A DNA stretch of 64,000 bases from Aporhodopirellula sallentina SM41 (lineage in GTDB: Bacteria; Planctomycetota; Planctomycetia; Pirellulales; Pirellulaceae), in NCBI RefSeq assembly GCF_000346505.1, contig NZ_ANOH01000003.1:1-64000 (forward strand), given 5' to 3'. Both the position numbers and the translations under genes were made by a program. Shown here piece after piece: positions 45,783-54,636 of the stretch (position 1 is the first letter of the stretch; each line of letters starts with the position of its first letter). Under the pieces are notes generated by a model, which saw nothing but the letters and a program-made list of their open reading frames with translations, did not search any database and had not been told where the DNA came from.

Positions 45783-45808
45783 CATCGAGTCATCGAGTCA
45801 TCGACTCG
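45783..45808 (+). repeat. Short tandem repeat with hairpin after scpB
   Basis: ATCGAGTC occurs twice in tandem and is followed by ATCGACTCG, so CGAGTC-ATC-GACTCG makes a 6-bp hairpin just after the scpB stop. It may act as a weak transcription end. The remaining sequence to 45970 shows nothing I can name. Confidence 0.4.
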
Positions 45809-45972
45809 GAGCATGACGGACCATTAGGTCGGTCATGTCACAACGGCGGTCGTGTCGAAACAAGGCCGCCGAAGCGAACACATTCAATCACGGCCACACA
45901 AGCTATTTTCGTGCGGCAGGAAGTCATTATTCGTGTAGCACGATGTGTTCGGAAAGAAGCTACACACCAATG

Positions 45973-46010
45973 AAAAAAGGCATCGATGTCTGTTATGAAC
46001 ATCGATGCCT
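45973..46010 (-). terminator. Intrinsic terminator of recA
   Basis: AGGCATCGATGT and ACATCGATGCCT form a perfect 12-bp stem with a 9-base loop. On the minus strand six T follow (A-run 45973-45978). It lies 133 bases beyond the recA stop. Confidence 0.85.
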
Positions 46011-46142
46011 CAAATGTGGGATAAGTGCGATGGTGGTCGAACCACGTTGACGAACGTCACGCGGAAGGGGTCACAAATTATGTGAGCATTGCCGCGTGTT
46101 AAATTCGTCGCGATCTCGACAGTCGCGTGCGATCGGATTCGA

Positions 46143-47261
46143 CTAGCTGTTTCCAACCTTCGAATCGGCTTCTTTCTCGTCGGTTCCTTCTTCGTCGAGT
46201 GGAGCGGCATAGCCTCCTGCGGCGAGCACTTTCTGTTTGATCTCGTCCCGCACGTCGGGATTCTCGATCAAGAAGTTGCGTGCTTTCTCTTTTCCTTGGC
46301 CGAGATAGGTATCACCGTATTTGAACCACGCACCACTGCGGTTGACCACTTTGTGCTCAGTACCAAGGTCCAGGAGGTCGCCTTCGAAGCTGATCCCGTT
46401 GCTGTGCATCATGTCAAACTCGGCGATGCGGAACGGAGGTGCCACTTTGTTCTTGACGATCTTCGCCTTCACTCGCTGGCCGACTTGTTCCTCGCCGTCC
46501 TTGAGTGCGCCGATGCGACGAACGTCGATACGGCACGAGCAATAGAACTTCAACGCACGTCCGCCGGGGGTGGTTTCGGGGCTACCGAACATCACACCGA
46601 CTTTCTCGCGGATCTGGTTAATGAACACGACCGCAGATTTGCTCTTGGCGATCGCACCGGTGAGTTTCCGCATCGACTGGCTCATCAAACGCGCCTGCAA
46701 ACCGACGTGGCTGTCTCCGATTTCACCTTCGAGTTCCGCTTTCGGAACGAGGGCGGCGACCGAGTCGACGATAATCACGTCCACCGCGTTACTCTTTACC
46801 AACATCTCGCAAATCTGCATCGCCTCCTCACCGCTGCTCGGTTGGCTGACGAGCAGGCTGTCGAGTTCCACACCGAGCTTCTTCGCCCAACTCGGGTCGA
46901 ACGCGTGTTCGGCGTCGATGATCGCCGCGATGCCGCCCATCTTTTGAGCCTCCGCACCGATGTGCAGAGCGAGCGTTGTTTTACCGCTCGATTCCGGGCC
47001 GAAGACTTCGATGATTCGACCGCGCGGAATCCCCTGCCCACCGAGGGCCATGTCGAGGCTGAGTGAGCCGGTAGGAATGCCGTCGATCGTCAATTTGTGC
47101 GACGCACCGAGAGGCATGATCGCACCCTCGCCGAACGTCTTGTCGATCTGTTGCAGCGTGGTTTTGAGCCCCGGTTCCTTCTCGAGGATCCGTTTCATGC
47201 CCGGATCGAGTTTGACGCTTTTGGATGCTGCTGCCGTCGCCATGCGTGGTTGTTTTGCCAT
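46143..47261 (-). CDS. recA: Recombinase RecA
   Basis: A 372-residue RecA, which forms the strand-exchange filament and triggers LexA cleavage where an SOS system exists. Walker [14 protein letters not shown] near 90, [16 protein letters not shown] near 162, the L2 loop region [13 protein letters not shown] near 217 and the tail of acidic residues ([13 protein letters not shown]) fit the family. The N-terminus [15 protein letters not shown] is slightly longer than in E. coli. Downstream lies a strong terminator. No recX was seen next to it. Confidence 0.97.
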   Translation of the reverse strand: MAKQPRMATAAASKSVKLDPGMKRILEKEPGLKTTLQQIDKTFGEGAIMPLGASHKLTIDGIPTGSLSLDMALGGQGIPRGRIIEVFGPESSGKTTLALHIGAEAQKMGGIAAIIDAEHAFDPSWAKKLGVELDSLLVSQPSSGEEAMQICEMLVKSNAVDVIIVDSVAALVPKAELEGEIGDSHVGLQARLMSQSMRKLTGAIAKSKSAVVFINQIREKVGVMFGSPETTPGGRALKFYCSCRIDVRRIGALKDGEEQVGQRVKAKIVKNKVAPPFRIAEFDMMHSNGISFEGDLLDLGTEHKVVNRSGAWFKYGDTYLGQGKEKARNFLIENPDVRDEIKQKVLAAGGYAAPLDEEGTDEKEADSKVGNS

Positions 47262-47357
47262 ATCCCTGTAATCCTTCGTTTATTCTTTCCCTGTCCAAAT
47301 GCGACGACGAAACAGAAACGTCGTGTACTGAACAACACCGTACGAATTTGCCGGATG

Positions 47358-47386
47358 ATCGTATCGCTAAAAAATTAAGCAGACAA
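47358..47386 (-). promoter_or_regulatory. Possible sigma70-type promoter of recA
   Basis: On the minus strand TTGTCT and TACGAT are 17 bases apart, each matching 4 of 6 consensus bases, about 97 bases upstream of the recA ATG. An inverted repeat ACGACG-N9-CGTCGT lies downstream at 47304-47324 and could be an operator. No LexA site of a known type was found. Confidence 0.35.
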
Positions 47387-47492
47387 TGAATTTTGTGAAG
47401 GAAACCTCGATTTCATCAAGGAATTCCGATCAAAAACACCAAATTGTCAGACAGATTTTCAACAATGACTTTTGGTCAACAACGACTCTTAG

Positions 47493-48020
47493 TTACCGGG
47501 CGAGCCTCGTTGGCTCACGAAAGAAGTATCGCCCGGGGTGTGGACACCTTTGGTCACCCCGTCGACGCGAAAGAACAAATAGCGTCCCGGCCGCCAAAAT
47601 CTGGCCGAGGGCAAAGTAACTCGGGTGGATGCCACGAAGCACCCGCGCTGCGTTTCGCAACCAGATCGGTTCGGCGTCACGCTGGGCAATGATGTGATCG
47701 TTCAACGTGACCGTTCGAGTCGGAAGGGTGGACCATGTCGACACGTGTTCCCACCCGTTGGACGTTCGTCGCCACCCGCGTGGCGGAACCGCTCGGGGAG
47801 CAGATTGAGCGGACCGCATGTCGTCGCTCGTCATTTGGGCCGCGTTTGCGGTCGCATGGGAGGCTTTGCTGATTTCGGCTGTTTCGACCTGCCGTGACTC
47901 GGTGGTGGACCCGTTTGGATCCGCGACATCTTTCCTCGACACAGCCGAACCGCTCTGAATCACCATCAGAATCAACGCGAACCCCAGCGTCGTCCGCAGC
48001 CTACGGACCGTCCATGCCAT
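47493..48020 (-). CDS. Small secreted or membrane protein of unknown function
   Basis: A 175-residue protein with an N-terminal signal or anchor (LRTTLGFALILMVIQSGSA near 8-26), a polar stretch, the segment PRGWRRTSNGWEHVSTW near 72-88 that resembles motifs seen in other planctomycete proteins, and a C-terminal membrane helix (SYFALGQILAAGTLFVLS near 135-152) followed by Arg-rich residues. I chose ATG 48020; the frame opens earlier at 48119. No family name is known to me. Confidence 0.65.
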   Translation of the reverse strand: MAWTVRRLRTTLGFALILMVIQSGSAVSRKDVADPNGSTTESRQVETAEISKASHATANAAQMTSDDMRSAQSAPRAVPPRGWRRTSNGWEHVSTWSTLPTRTVTLNDHIIAQRDAEPIWLRNAARVLRGIHPSYFALGQILAAGTLFVLSRRRGDQRCPHPGRYFFREPTRLAR

Positions 48021-48594
48021 CGGGTCTTCCCACACCGAGAGCGGGCGTGCACAGCGATTGCCGTTGAGACGGCCAGCGGGAGAGATTCGCAAGATTGGCA
48101 TCCAGGCGAACAATCGCAATCAACGCACCAAACGTCGAAATGATGAACCCTGTTGCAGGCGGTAAGTGTTTGTTCGGCAAGATGTTACATACGCAATTTG
48201 GCAGCAAACGGAGGCTGGCGTTGTTGTCGATGGAAAACCTCCTTTGTCGCAAAAATACAACGTTTGTCGCGTCGGGGACTCATCCACCGGAGGTGCCGAT
48301 TGACGGCTTTGGGAAGACCACTCTGGACCGACGCAAAAAGGGGGCAGGCAATCATGAATGGACACCCGTTCTCCCTCTTTCCCGCGAGCCGTGTTGTCCC
48401 ACCGATGGGCCTGTTCGGTTCCCGCTTGCGTAACCCGCAGATCCGGCGCGACTGCTCAGGTTGATGGGATGTTGTGACTGTGAGTCGGATTAAGGGACGC
48501 TCCGACTCGTCCTCCGGAGATTTCCCGTTCTAAGTTTCGTTGACCGCCCACCGTGATCGCGTGTCACCGAATCCGTTTGTCCGTCCATCGAGTC
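48021..48594. other. Divergent intergenic region with an unpaired strong ribosome site
   Basis: 574 bases between a leftward unknown gene and the rightward HDOD gene. On the minus strand a perfect AGGAGG (48238-48243) lies six bases before ATC (48229-48231), not a normal start; the frame then runs 76 codons through a hydrophobic stretch to a stop at 48001, overlapping the next gene by 20 bases. Two GCGACAAA copies flank it. I do not call a gene here. Confidence 0.35.
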
Positions 48595-49497
48595 ATGAGT
48601 TCTATGAGTACTGTCGCAGAAAAAACTAGTTTGGAAGAAGTTTTTCACACCGACGTTCTTCCCGCGTTGCCGCACTCCGCAATCAGTTTGTTGCAATTGT
48701 CGCAGCGTGAGGATGTCGGACCCAACGATTTCGCTCGTCCGATCGAAGCGGATCCTGGGTTGATGGGTCAGGTGCTGCGTTTCGTCAACTCGTCGTATTT
48801 TGGTTTCAGCCGCGAGATCATGAGCGTCCCCCAGGCGATCACTTTGGTGGGATCGCGGGCGATCACCAACTTTGCACTTTGGAACGCGGTCTTTTCCGTG
48901 ATCCCGAACCCAACCTTTGGCCCATTTGATTTGAAGTCGTTGTGGCAGGATTCGCTGCGTCGTGCGATTTTCGCTCGCAAGGCAGGCCGGACTCTGAAGC
49001 TCGCCGAAGCCGAAGATTTGTTCGCCGGTGCGTTGCTGCAGGACATGGCCGTCCCGCTGCTGCTCAAAGAATTGCCCGAGCAGTACGAACCGTTGGTCGA
49101 GAAGCGGGCCGCCGAAGGTTTGCGTCTGAGCGGTTTGGAACAGGAAATGTTCGGTTGGGATCACGCCGATGCGGCGGCCCTGTTGGCGAAGCGTTGGAAC
49201 CTTCCCGAAGAGTTCGTGACCCTGATCGCACAGCACACGCAGATGGAAGATCTGCTCAGCAAGGGCGAAGTGTCCCGTGGACCCGCCTGTGTCGCGTTGG
49301 CTTCTTTGCTGCCGTCCTGTCAGGACGCCGAATGGCACGAGCAGCTTGATTTTCTGTCCGCGTTCCAACGGCTGGTCGACCCGTCCGATGAAGTATTGCA
49401 ATCCATTCTGGTCGAAGTAGACGAACAAACCGCGGAATTCGCTCCACTACTGAAACTGCCGGTTCCCGAGCGGACTTTGGTCGATTTCATGAAGTAG
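48595..49497 (+). CDS. HDOD domain protein
   Basis: A 300-residue single HDOD-domain protein. The domain starts LPALPHSAISLLQLSQRED near residue 20 and includes ADPGLMGQVLRFVNSSYFG near 50 and ITLVGSRAITNFALW near 80, typical of HDOD proteins that act in signalling, chemotaxis and post-transcriptional control. There is no linked GGDEF or receiver domain. ATG 48595 or the ATG nine bases later are equally possible. The gene ends in a direct repeat and a hairpin. Confidence 0.9.
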   Translation: MSSMSTVAEKTSLEEVFHTDVLPALPHSAISLLQLSQREDVGPNDFARPIEADPGLMGQVLRFVNSSYFGFSREIMSVPQAITLVGSRAITNFALWNAVFSVIPNPTFGPFDLKSLWQDSLRRAIFARKAGRTLKLAEAEDLFAGALLQDMAVPLLLKELPEQYEPLVEKRAAEGLRLSGLEQEMFGWDHADAAALLAKRWNLPEEFVTLIAQHTQMEDLLSKGEVSRGPACVALASLLPSCQDAEWHEQLDFLSAFQRLVDPSDEVLQSILVEVDEQTAEFAPLLKLPVPERTLVDFMK

Positions 49498-49516
49498 ATC
49501 GATTTCATGCAGCAGA
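49481..49516 (+). repeat. 18-bp tandem duplication across the HDOD stop codon
   Basis: TCGATTTCATGAAGTAGA and TCGATTTCATGCAGCAGA lie in tandem with 2 mismatches. The first copy contains the TAG stop; the second has CAG at the same place. Reading on in frame would add a dozen residues, so the duplication may have shortened or lengthened the C-terminus. Confidence 0.75.
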
Positions 49517-49540
49517 TCATTGTGATCTGCAGATGAAATC
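49501..49540 (+). terminator. Two-part hairpin after the HDOD gene
   Basis: GCAGATCA-TTG-TGATCTGC forms the inner 8-bp stem, and GATTTCAT with ATGAAATC forms an outer 8-bp stem separated by a small bulge. No T-run follows at once. It probably ends the HDOD transcript. Confidence 0.5.
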
Positions 49541-49679
49541 CGAGTGATGTTAGGCACAACGCAAAGTTTGTGTCTTTTCAGCCTGCCCCTCGGAAGAGAG
49601 AATGAGGGACTTAGGCGGTTTCTACCTTCGTCCCTCTTTATGAAATGTTCGGCCAACCGAGCCGAACTTAGGAAACACT

Positions 49680-50582
49680 GTGCTTTCTCTCTCTGATTCC
49701 GGTCGTCAAACCGTCAACGACCTCGCCGCTCGATACGGCGTCACTCCGGACGGTGTCACCCATATGCTTATCGCCGTGCATAACGGCAACGGCACCATGG
49801 CCCAATTCAATCACCCTGATTTCGGCGGGTCCGGCCAATGGATGCAGGGTGGAATGACTATGGTCAGTGATCTGTTCAATTACCAATTGAAAGATTTGGT
49901 GAATAACCTCTGCAGCGAACTGGCTGCGGTTCTGGCCAATAACCAGACCGGCACGTTCTCCGGTTCGTTCCAATCACAGAGCCAAAACGGCGTGGACTCG
50001 CAAGCGCAAGCCAACGGCCAATTTGGCGGCCAAAACAGTCTCTTCGTTCCTGATCCCTCATCGCAGTGGTGGCCGAAGCATCTAGGCACTCCCACGGCGA
50101 CCGGCAATCAGAACCAAACCAAGTACGCTTACTTTGCCAATTCCAATCGCTTGGCAGTGACGACAGGCGGACCTGCTTGGGTCTACGACACCCTCGACCA
50201 TCAAATCGGAGGCTTCGGGCAACAACAAGGCGGCGGAGCTTCGATCACGTTCACCAGCCAATACGGCACTGTCGATCTCGGCTCATTGCCTGTCGTTTGG
50301 CGAGACGGTGCGCCGGTAACGCCCGTCAAGGACAACCCACCACAGGCTGTTGCCAACGACTCGGTGCCAAACGATTCATGGAACCAACCGAGCAGTATCA
50401 CGCCGTCGGACAGCGGCACGCCCGATGTGGGTGTGTCACATGGGGGTATGTCGGGCGATCCGAGCGACGCCGTCGGCCAACTCGAACGGTTGGGTCAGCT
50501 CAAAGAGAAAGGGTTGTTGACCGACCAGGAATTCAGCGACGCCAAGCGAGCGTTGCTCAACCAGATCGGCTCCGGCGTTTAG
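49680..50582 (+). CDS. SHOCT-domain protein
   Basis: A 300-residue protein starting at GTG 49680. The N-terminal part (DSGRQTVNDLAARYGVTPDG) reads like a helix-turn-helix or helical domain. The middle is Gln/Gly/Ser/Asn-rich and of low complexity. The last ~30 residues (LERLGQLKEKGLLTDQEF) form a SHOCT motif, a short C-terminal oligomerisation helix pair common in bacterial proteins. Overall function is unknown. It converges on the large LPS-transport-like gene with a 20-base gap. Confidence 0.78.
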   Translation: MLSLSDSGRQTVNDLAARYGVTPDGVTHMLIAVHNGNGTMAQFNHPDFGGSGQWMQGGMTMVSDLFNYQLKDLVNNLCSELAAVLANNQTGTFSGSFQSQSQNGVDSQAQANGQFGGQNSLFVPDPSSQWWPKHLGTPTATGNQNQTKYAYFANSNRLAVTTGGPAWVYDTLDHQIGGFGQQQGGGASITFTSQYGTVDLGSLPVVWRDGAPVTPVKDNPPQAVANDSVPNDSWNQPSSITPSDSGTPDVGVSHGGMSGDPSDAVGQLERLGQLKEKGLLTDQEFSDAKRALLNQIGSGV

Positions 50583-50602
50583 CCACGCGGCGAGAAGGCC
50601 GA

Positions 50603-53600
50603 CTACTTGTTTTTCGGGAAGTCGCTCGGTCGCAATCCCGTGCTCAGACTCTCAACCTGTGATGAAACAAGTTCAAAAGGTTTCAGTCGCAACGTCATGC
50701 TGATGATGGCAAGGTTCACGACTGGTTTACCGGATGGGTCGGTTTGTTGAAATCTCGCCGACCGGCCGGGAATGCCTTCAATCGTGACGAGGTCTTTCGC
50801 GACAGCGTATCCGCATCGATCCGCGGTCGCTTCGGAGAGCCCTCGGTCGGTGCGACTGCGGAAGACGATGCCGCCGGAGGCCTCGAGTTCGAACGCTGGG
50901 CTCGAGCCACCGGTTTTCGCGCTGAAGCGAGACTGCTGCGCCGATTCGGCCGGGTCGATGGACAATCTGATTTGATCACAGTCCAACGTGAGTTCGTCCT
51001 GTGACAACAGATTCATGTCAGCAGCGTTGAAGCGGGTGTGGAAATCCTCGACGATCTTCCGCCCGATCCGAACGCCTCGTTGGAATGTAAGCGATCGGCC
51101 GACGAGGTCGCCTTTCATGCCGTCTTGATACAGCAGGTGCACGCCGGTGATGTATGTTTCTCCGGGAGGTTTGTTGCCCTGACCGCCAGGGAACGCACCG
51201 CGTTGATCCTCGATCATGCCTTCGACGTATACCGATGCCTCTTGGCTGCGGTCGTTGTTCGCGCGGTCCCGTGCGGCTTGCTTGGAATCGTCGCCATCTT
51301 TCTTGGCGGTCGTCCGAATCCAACCTCGGTACGATCCAGGACCTGGTGCAAAAACTTGTCCGGCGATGGGTGATGGCGTTTGGCGAGTCGAGCCCAACGC
51401 GTAGGTCACTGGTGTCACCGATGGCTGGTTTGCCGGTTCGACGCCAGGGATCCACGTCAATTCGGATACGAGCATTTCATGACGTGACGTGCGACTACCG
51501 TCGGCCGCAAACTGGTTCACGTGGACAGCCACCGGTTGTTGCGTGGTTTGTTTGAGTGAGATCTGTGCCAACCGCGTCGCTTTGAACGTTGCAGGTGTTC
51601 GCAGGTCGACTGGGGTTTCGAGTGTGAACGACAACTCGTCGCCTTGCATCGTCACGTCGCTGGGTTCGCGTCCTTGGACAATCCCGGCTTCGAGCAGGAC
51701 GCCGCCGCTCAGTTTGGCGATGTGCCCATCAAACGTCATCGAACCGCCGAAACGTCCTTGAGGATTTTGGGTCCACCGCATCGGTTCGGACGATGAGTTT
51801 CCTGCGCCGGAGCCGCCGAGTCCGTTTCGTCCGAGCGGCGGAAGGAACGCGGTCGGAACAACAAACTCACCTGCCGACGGGATCCAAATGTAGTTGTCAT
51901 CGGGGCGGACTTGGATTTCAGGTCCGATGAAATAACCATCACCGAGTTCGAGACGGGCTGGCACAGTCGATTGGCTGCCCAACTGCAAAACGTCACCTCC
52001 ACCCTGGCTGTCGCGTAGCCGTAGGTGATCGCCGGTCATGACGGCGAGCATTGTTTGCGTTGGGCCGGCTCCGCCATTGCTCGCCAAGGAGAAAGCGTTG
52101 CCGCCCGTGTTATTGGAAACAGCCTTCTTGCGTAGCGACAAGGAGTGCGTCACCTCGACATTCCCGATCACACTCAGGTCCGTCGCCGCGAGTTCGCCAT
52201 CGCCAAAGGTCAGTTTCGCGGTGACCTGATCCCCACGAATCGTGGCCGGAGGTTGTGCGGGCTTTGCGTCGGTGGCACCGCCCATGCCCGGTTGTGACGA
52301 CAGTTGGGTGTCCCTTTTTGGTTGACTCACCCATTGGCGTAAACCTGTTGCCTCACTTTGGCCATTTTGGGTGGATCCGAGTGAGTCTATTTGTTCGAAG
52401 AACAGATTCATCTGCGGCGTGCTCGCCTGCAACGTGGTCGAGTTCACACGCACATTGCCAATTGCCGAGAATCGGTCCGGGAACCAACGATGATCGAGTG
52501 ATTCGTCGCTCGACCGTGCGGGGCCCTCGGAGGCGACCGGTTTCAACACGCCCTCGATGCGGTCCGTTTGAAAGGTTCCGCCATCGGCGAGTCGCGAACG
52601 AATGTCTCCGTCGCACCAGACTCCAAACCGAACATCCATTGCGTCGGGTGTCGCAACCTCCAATGGGGACACCCGCAAACTGTCACGCCACGAGAATGAT
52701 TTGATCGCGGACTCCACCGATCGATAGTCGAGTCGACCGTTCCCGTCCACTTCCACGGTGCCGAGTTGTTTGGGGTGTTTCGGGTCGAACCGATAGACAA
52801 TTCGCGACAACGTCGCATGCATGTCGCCTCGACTCAGTTGCACGAACTGAGTCAGTCGTGGGTCGGCGTTTGCAACCGTGGGCATGCCGACAGGCAACGG
52901 CCCGGCGATCAGCCATCCTTCCAAGGGGTCAAACATCACTTGACCGGCCGTCAGGTCGAGCTGTTGCGACCGCACGGATAGTTGTACCGGTCGGCCGGTC
53001 GCTTCGATGCGGTCAATCCAGTCCACCGCCGAGGCGCGTTCACGTTCCGAGTTCAGCGGATCCCGCAGTGTCAGACGCAACGAGTCACAGGCGAAATGAT
53101 CCAGGGCGGATATGTCTGCGGTGTGTGTGGGGCGAACGCCGCTCGAGGCATGATGGACCAAGCGAACGTTGCGATCGAGCAGCAGTTGATCCATTGCGAA
53201 GTCATACTCAATCCGTCCGTCACACTGCACCTCAATCAGACCGCGATCCTCTTGGGGTGTGGTGGATTGTGGATCCGCAGGCTCTCCAAGGGGGAGGGTC
53301 AGTTCGCGAAGATAAATCAGTTCCATGCGGTCGAGCGATCTGGCGAGGTTCGAGCTCGACGAGGCCGATCCGGTGGACGCCGCTAGATGCAACGTCAAGT
53401 CACGGCCAACCATGACCGCGCGACCCACATGCATTTCAATCGCTTCGGTGGTCCAAATTTTGCGGCGATCAATGCCCACGTTCGCCGTGCGAATGTCGAG
53501 TACCTGATCCTCACTGACACCGCCGGCGTTCGGATGAACCCGGTATGCGGACTCGGGAGGCGCCGTGTTCGCATCGGCGGATTCATTTGCGAAGTGATTC

Positions 53601-54073
53601 GGGGCGACGCGCTGGATGTGCACTTTACCTAGCAGTTGGCCCCGTTGGATCGTGGGTGCCACACCGCTCATCACGTCGAGCGCCGCATCGAATTCGATCA
53701 CCGCGCCTTCAGCCGCTTCGATGAGGATCGGCTCACGGGAGTCGTCCGCTGACAAGCCGCGACCGATGATCATCGTGATCGGCCACAGTCGCCATTTCTT
53801 ACCGCCGTCGCGTTCGTCTTTGTTTTGCTCCCAGTTTTGAAACAGGAGCATGCCGTCTTGGGTCTTGAGGCGGATCGCTCTACCACGCTGCCACGCATCT
53901 TCCGGGTACAAATCGACCAGCGAAGCGTCGTTGTCGCTCAGGACGCGTACCGCGATCGGCGCGTGTTCAATCTCGGGCGGCGTGAGCCACTTGGCCGCGG
54001 TCACTTGGTAACCGCCCATCGCGACGAGTATCAAACTCAATCCGACGAAGTAATCGCGAACCGAACCCGCCAT
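50603..54073 (-). CDS. Very large LptC/LptA-like envelope protein in the kds operon
   Basis: A 1156-residue protein. One N-terminal membrane helix (YFVGLSLILVAMGGYQVTA near 8-26) anchors a long beta-rich periplasmic chain without catalytic motifs. Segments such as GDQVTAKLTFGDGELAATDL and SVIGNVEVTHSL recall the OstA/LptA and LptC folds, where short beta strands carry LPS. Its ATG overlaps the kdsC stop (TAATG), matching the kdsD-kdsC-lptC order of proteobacteria. LptC and LptA are each about 190 residues, so this one is five- to six-fold longer. The OstA-like reading rests on pattern and context, not a certain alignment. It ends 20 bases from the SHOCT gene. Confidence 0.72.
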   Translation of the reverse strand: MAGSVRDYFVGLSLILVAMGGYQVTAAKWLTPPEIEHAPIAVRVLSDNDASLVDLYPEDAWQRGRAIRLKTQDGMLLFQNWEQNKDERDGGKKWRLWPITMIIGRGLSADDSREPILIEAAEGAVIEFDAALDVMSGVAPTIQRGQLLGKVHIQRVAPNHFANESADANTAPPESAYRVHPNAGGVSEDQVLDIRTANVGIDRRKIWTTEAIEMHVGRAVMVGRDLTLHLAASTGSASSSSNLARSLDRMELIYLRELTLPLGEPADPQSTTPQEDRGLIEVQCDGRIEYDFAMDQLLLDRNVRLVHHASSGVRPTHTADISALDHFACDSLRLTLRDPLNSERERASAVDWIDRIEATGRPVQLSVRSQQLDLTAGQVMFDPLEGWLIAGPLPVGMPTVANADPRLTQFVQLSRGDMHATLSRIVYRFDPKHPKQLGTVEVDGNGRLDYRSVESAIKSFSWRDSLRVSPLEVATPDAMDVRFGVWCDGDIRSRLADGGTFQTDRIEGVLKPVASEGPARSSDESLDHRWFPDRFSAIGNVRVNSTTLQASTPQMNLFFEQIDSLGSTQNGQSEATGLRQWVSQPKRDTQLSSQPGMGGATDAKPAQPPATIRGDQVTAKLTFGDGELAATDLSVIGNVEVTHSLSLRKKAVSNNTGGNAFSLASNGGAGPTQTMLAVMTGDHLRLRDSQGGGDVLQLGSQSTVPARLELGDGYFIGPEIQVRPDDNYIWIPSAGEFVVPTAFLPPLGRNGLGGSGAGNSSSEPMRWTQNPQGRFGGSMTFDGHIAKLSGGVLLEAGIVQGREPSDVTMQGDELSFTLETPVDLRTPATFKATRLAQISLKQTTQQPVAVHVNQFAADGSRTSRHEMLVSELTWIPGVEPANQPSVTPVTYALGSTRQTPSPIAGQVFAPGPGSYRGWIRTTAKKDGDDSKQAARDRANNDRSQEASVYVEGMIEDQRGAFPGGQGNKPPGETYITGVHLLYQDGMKGDLVGRSLTFQRGVRIGRKIVEDFHTRFNAADMNLLSQDELTLDCDQIRLSIDPAESAQQSRFSAKTGGSSPAFELEASGGIVFRSRTDRGLSEATADRCGYAVAKDLVTIEGIPGRSARFQQTDPSGKPVVNLAIISMTLRLKPFELVSSQVESLSTGLRPSDFPKNK

Positions 54074-54636
54074 TAATCCTCTTTCGTGAGATGTTCGTTC
54101 CAACGGTCGCCGCCGCGCAGCAGTCGCTCAACGACTTCACGAACGACTCCCTGTCCGCCGTGGGCACGCGTTGTCCAGTGAGCAAACTCGCGCGCGTCGG
54201 TTGCCGCATCGTCAGGGACGGCGGCGAGTGCGACACGGCGCATCACGCAAAGATCCGGTAAGTCATCGCCGACGTAGCATACCTGTTCGGGAGTCACTCC
54301 CATGGCCGCCATCATCGTTTGCGCGGCCGCCCACTTATCGCCGACGCCTTGGCTGAGATGCTCGATGCCGAGTTCTTTTGCTCGGTGCGCGACCAACGGA
54401 CTTTTCCGTGCCGTGATGATCCCGAAGTGGAAACCCGACCGCATCCACAGTTTGATTCCCAATCCATCGCGCACGCTGAACGATTTGGTCTCACGGCACG
54501 ATTGGTCGGGTTCGACGGTGTAGGTGATCCGACCATCGGTCAGTACCCCGTCGACATCACTCAAGATGCACTTGATTTCAGTGGCGATTTCGCCGTCGCT
54601 ACGCAAACGACTTTCGATAGGAACATGCGAAGTCAC
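54073..54636 (-). CDS. kdsC: 3-deoxy-manno-octulosonate-8-phosphate phosphatase KdsC
   Basis: A 187-residue HAD-family phosphatase that removes phosphate from Kdo-8-phosphate, making the Kdo used in lipid A-core LPS. The nucleophile motif SDVDGVLTDG near residue 27 and GDDLPDLCVM near 134 are the HAD I and IV signatures of KdsC. ITARKS near 75 is motif II. It overlaps kdsD by 4 bases and the next gene by 1 base, so all three are coupled. kdsA and kdsB are not in the window. Confidence 0.94.
   Translation of the reverse strand: MTSHVPIESRLRSDGEIATEIKCILSDVDGVLTDGRITYTVEPDQSCRETKSFSVRDGLGIKLWMRSGFHFGIITARKSPLVAHRAKELGIEHLSQGVGDKWAAAQTMMAAMGVTPEQVCYVGDDLPDLCVMRRVALAAVPDDAATDAREFAHWTTRAHGGQGVVREVVERLLRGGDRWNEHLTKED

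Noticed and set aside
46089-47066. 325-codon open frame antisense to recA
   Set aside because: It mirrors recA codon bias and has no family resemblance; recA on the other strand is certain.
48490-49428. 312-codon open frame antisense to the HDOD gene
   Set aside because: Shadow of the HDOD coding sequence; composition is Arg/Gln-rich without motifs.
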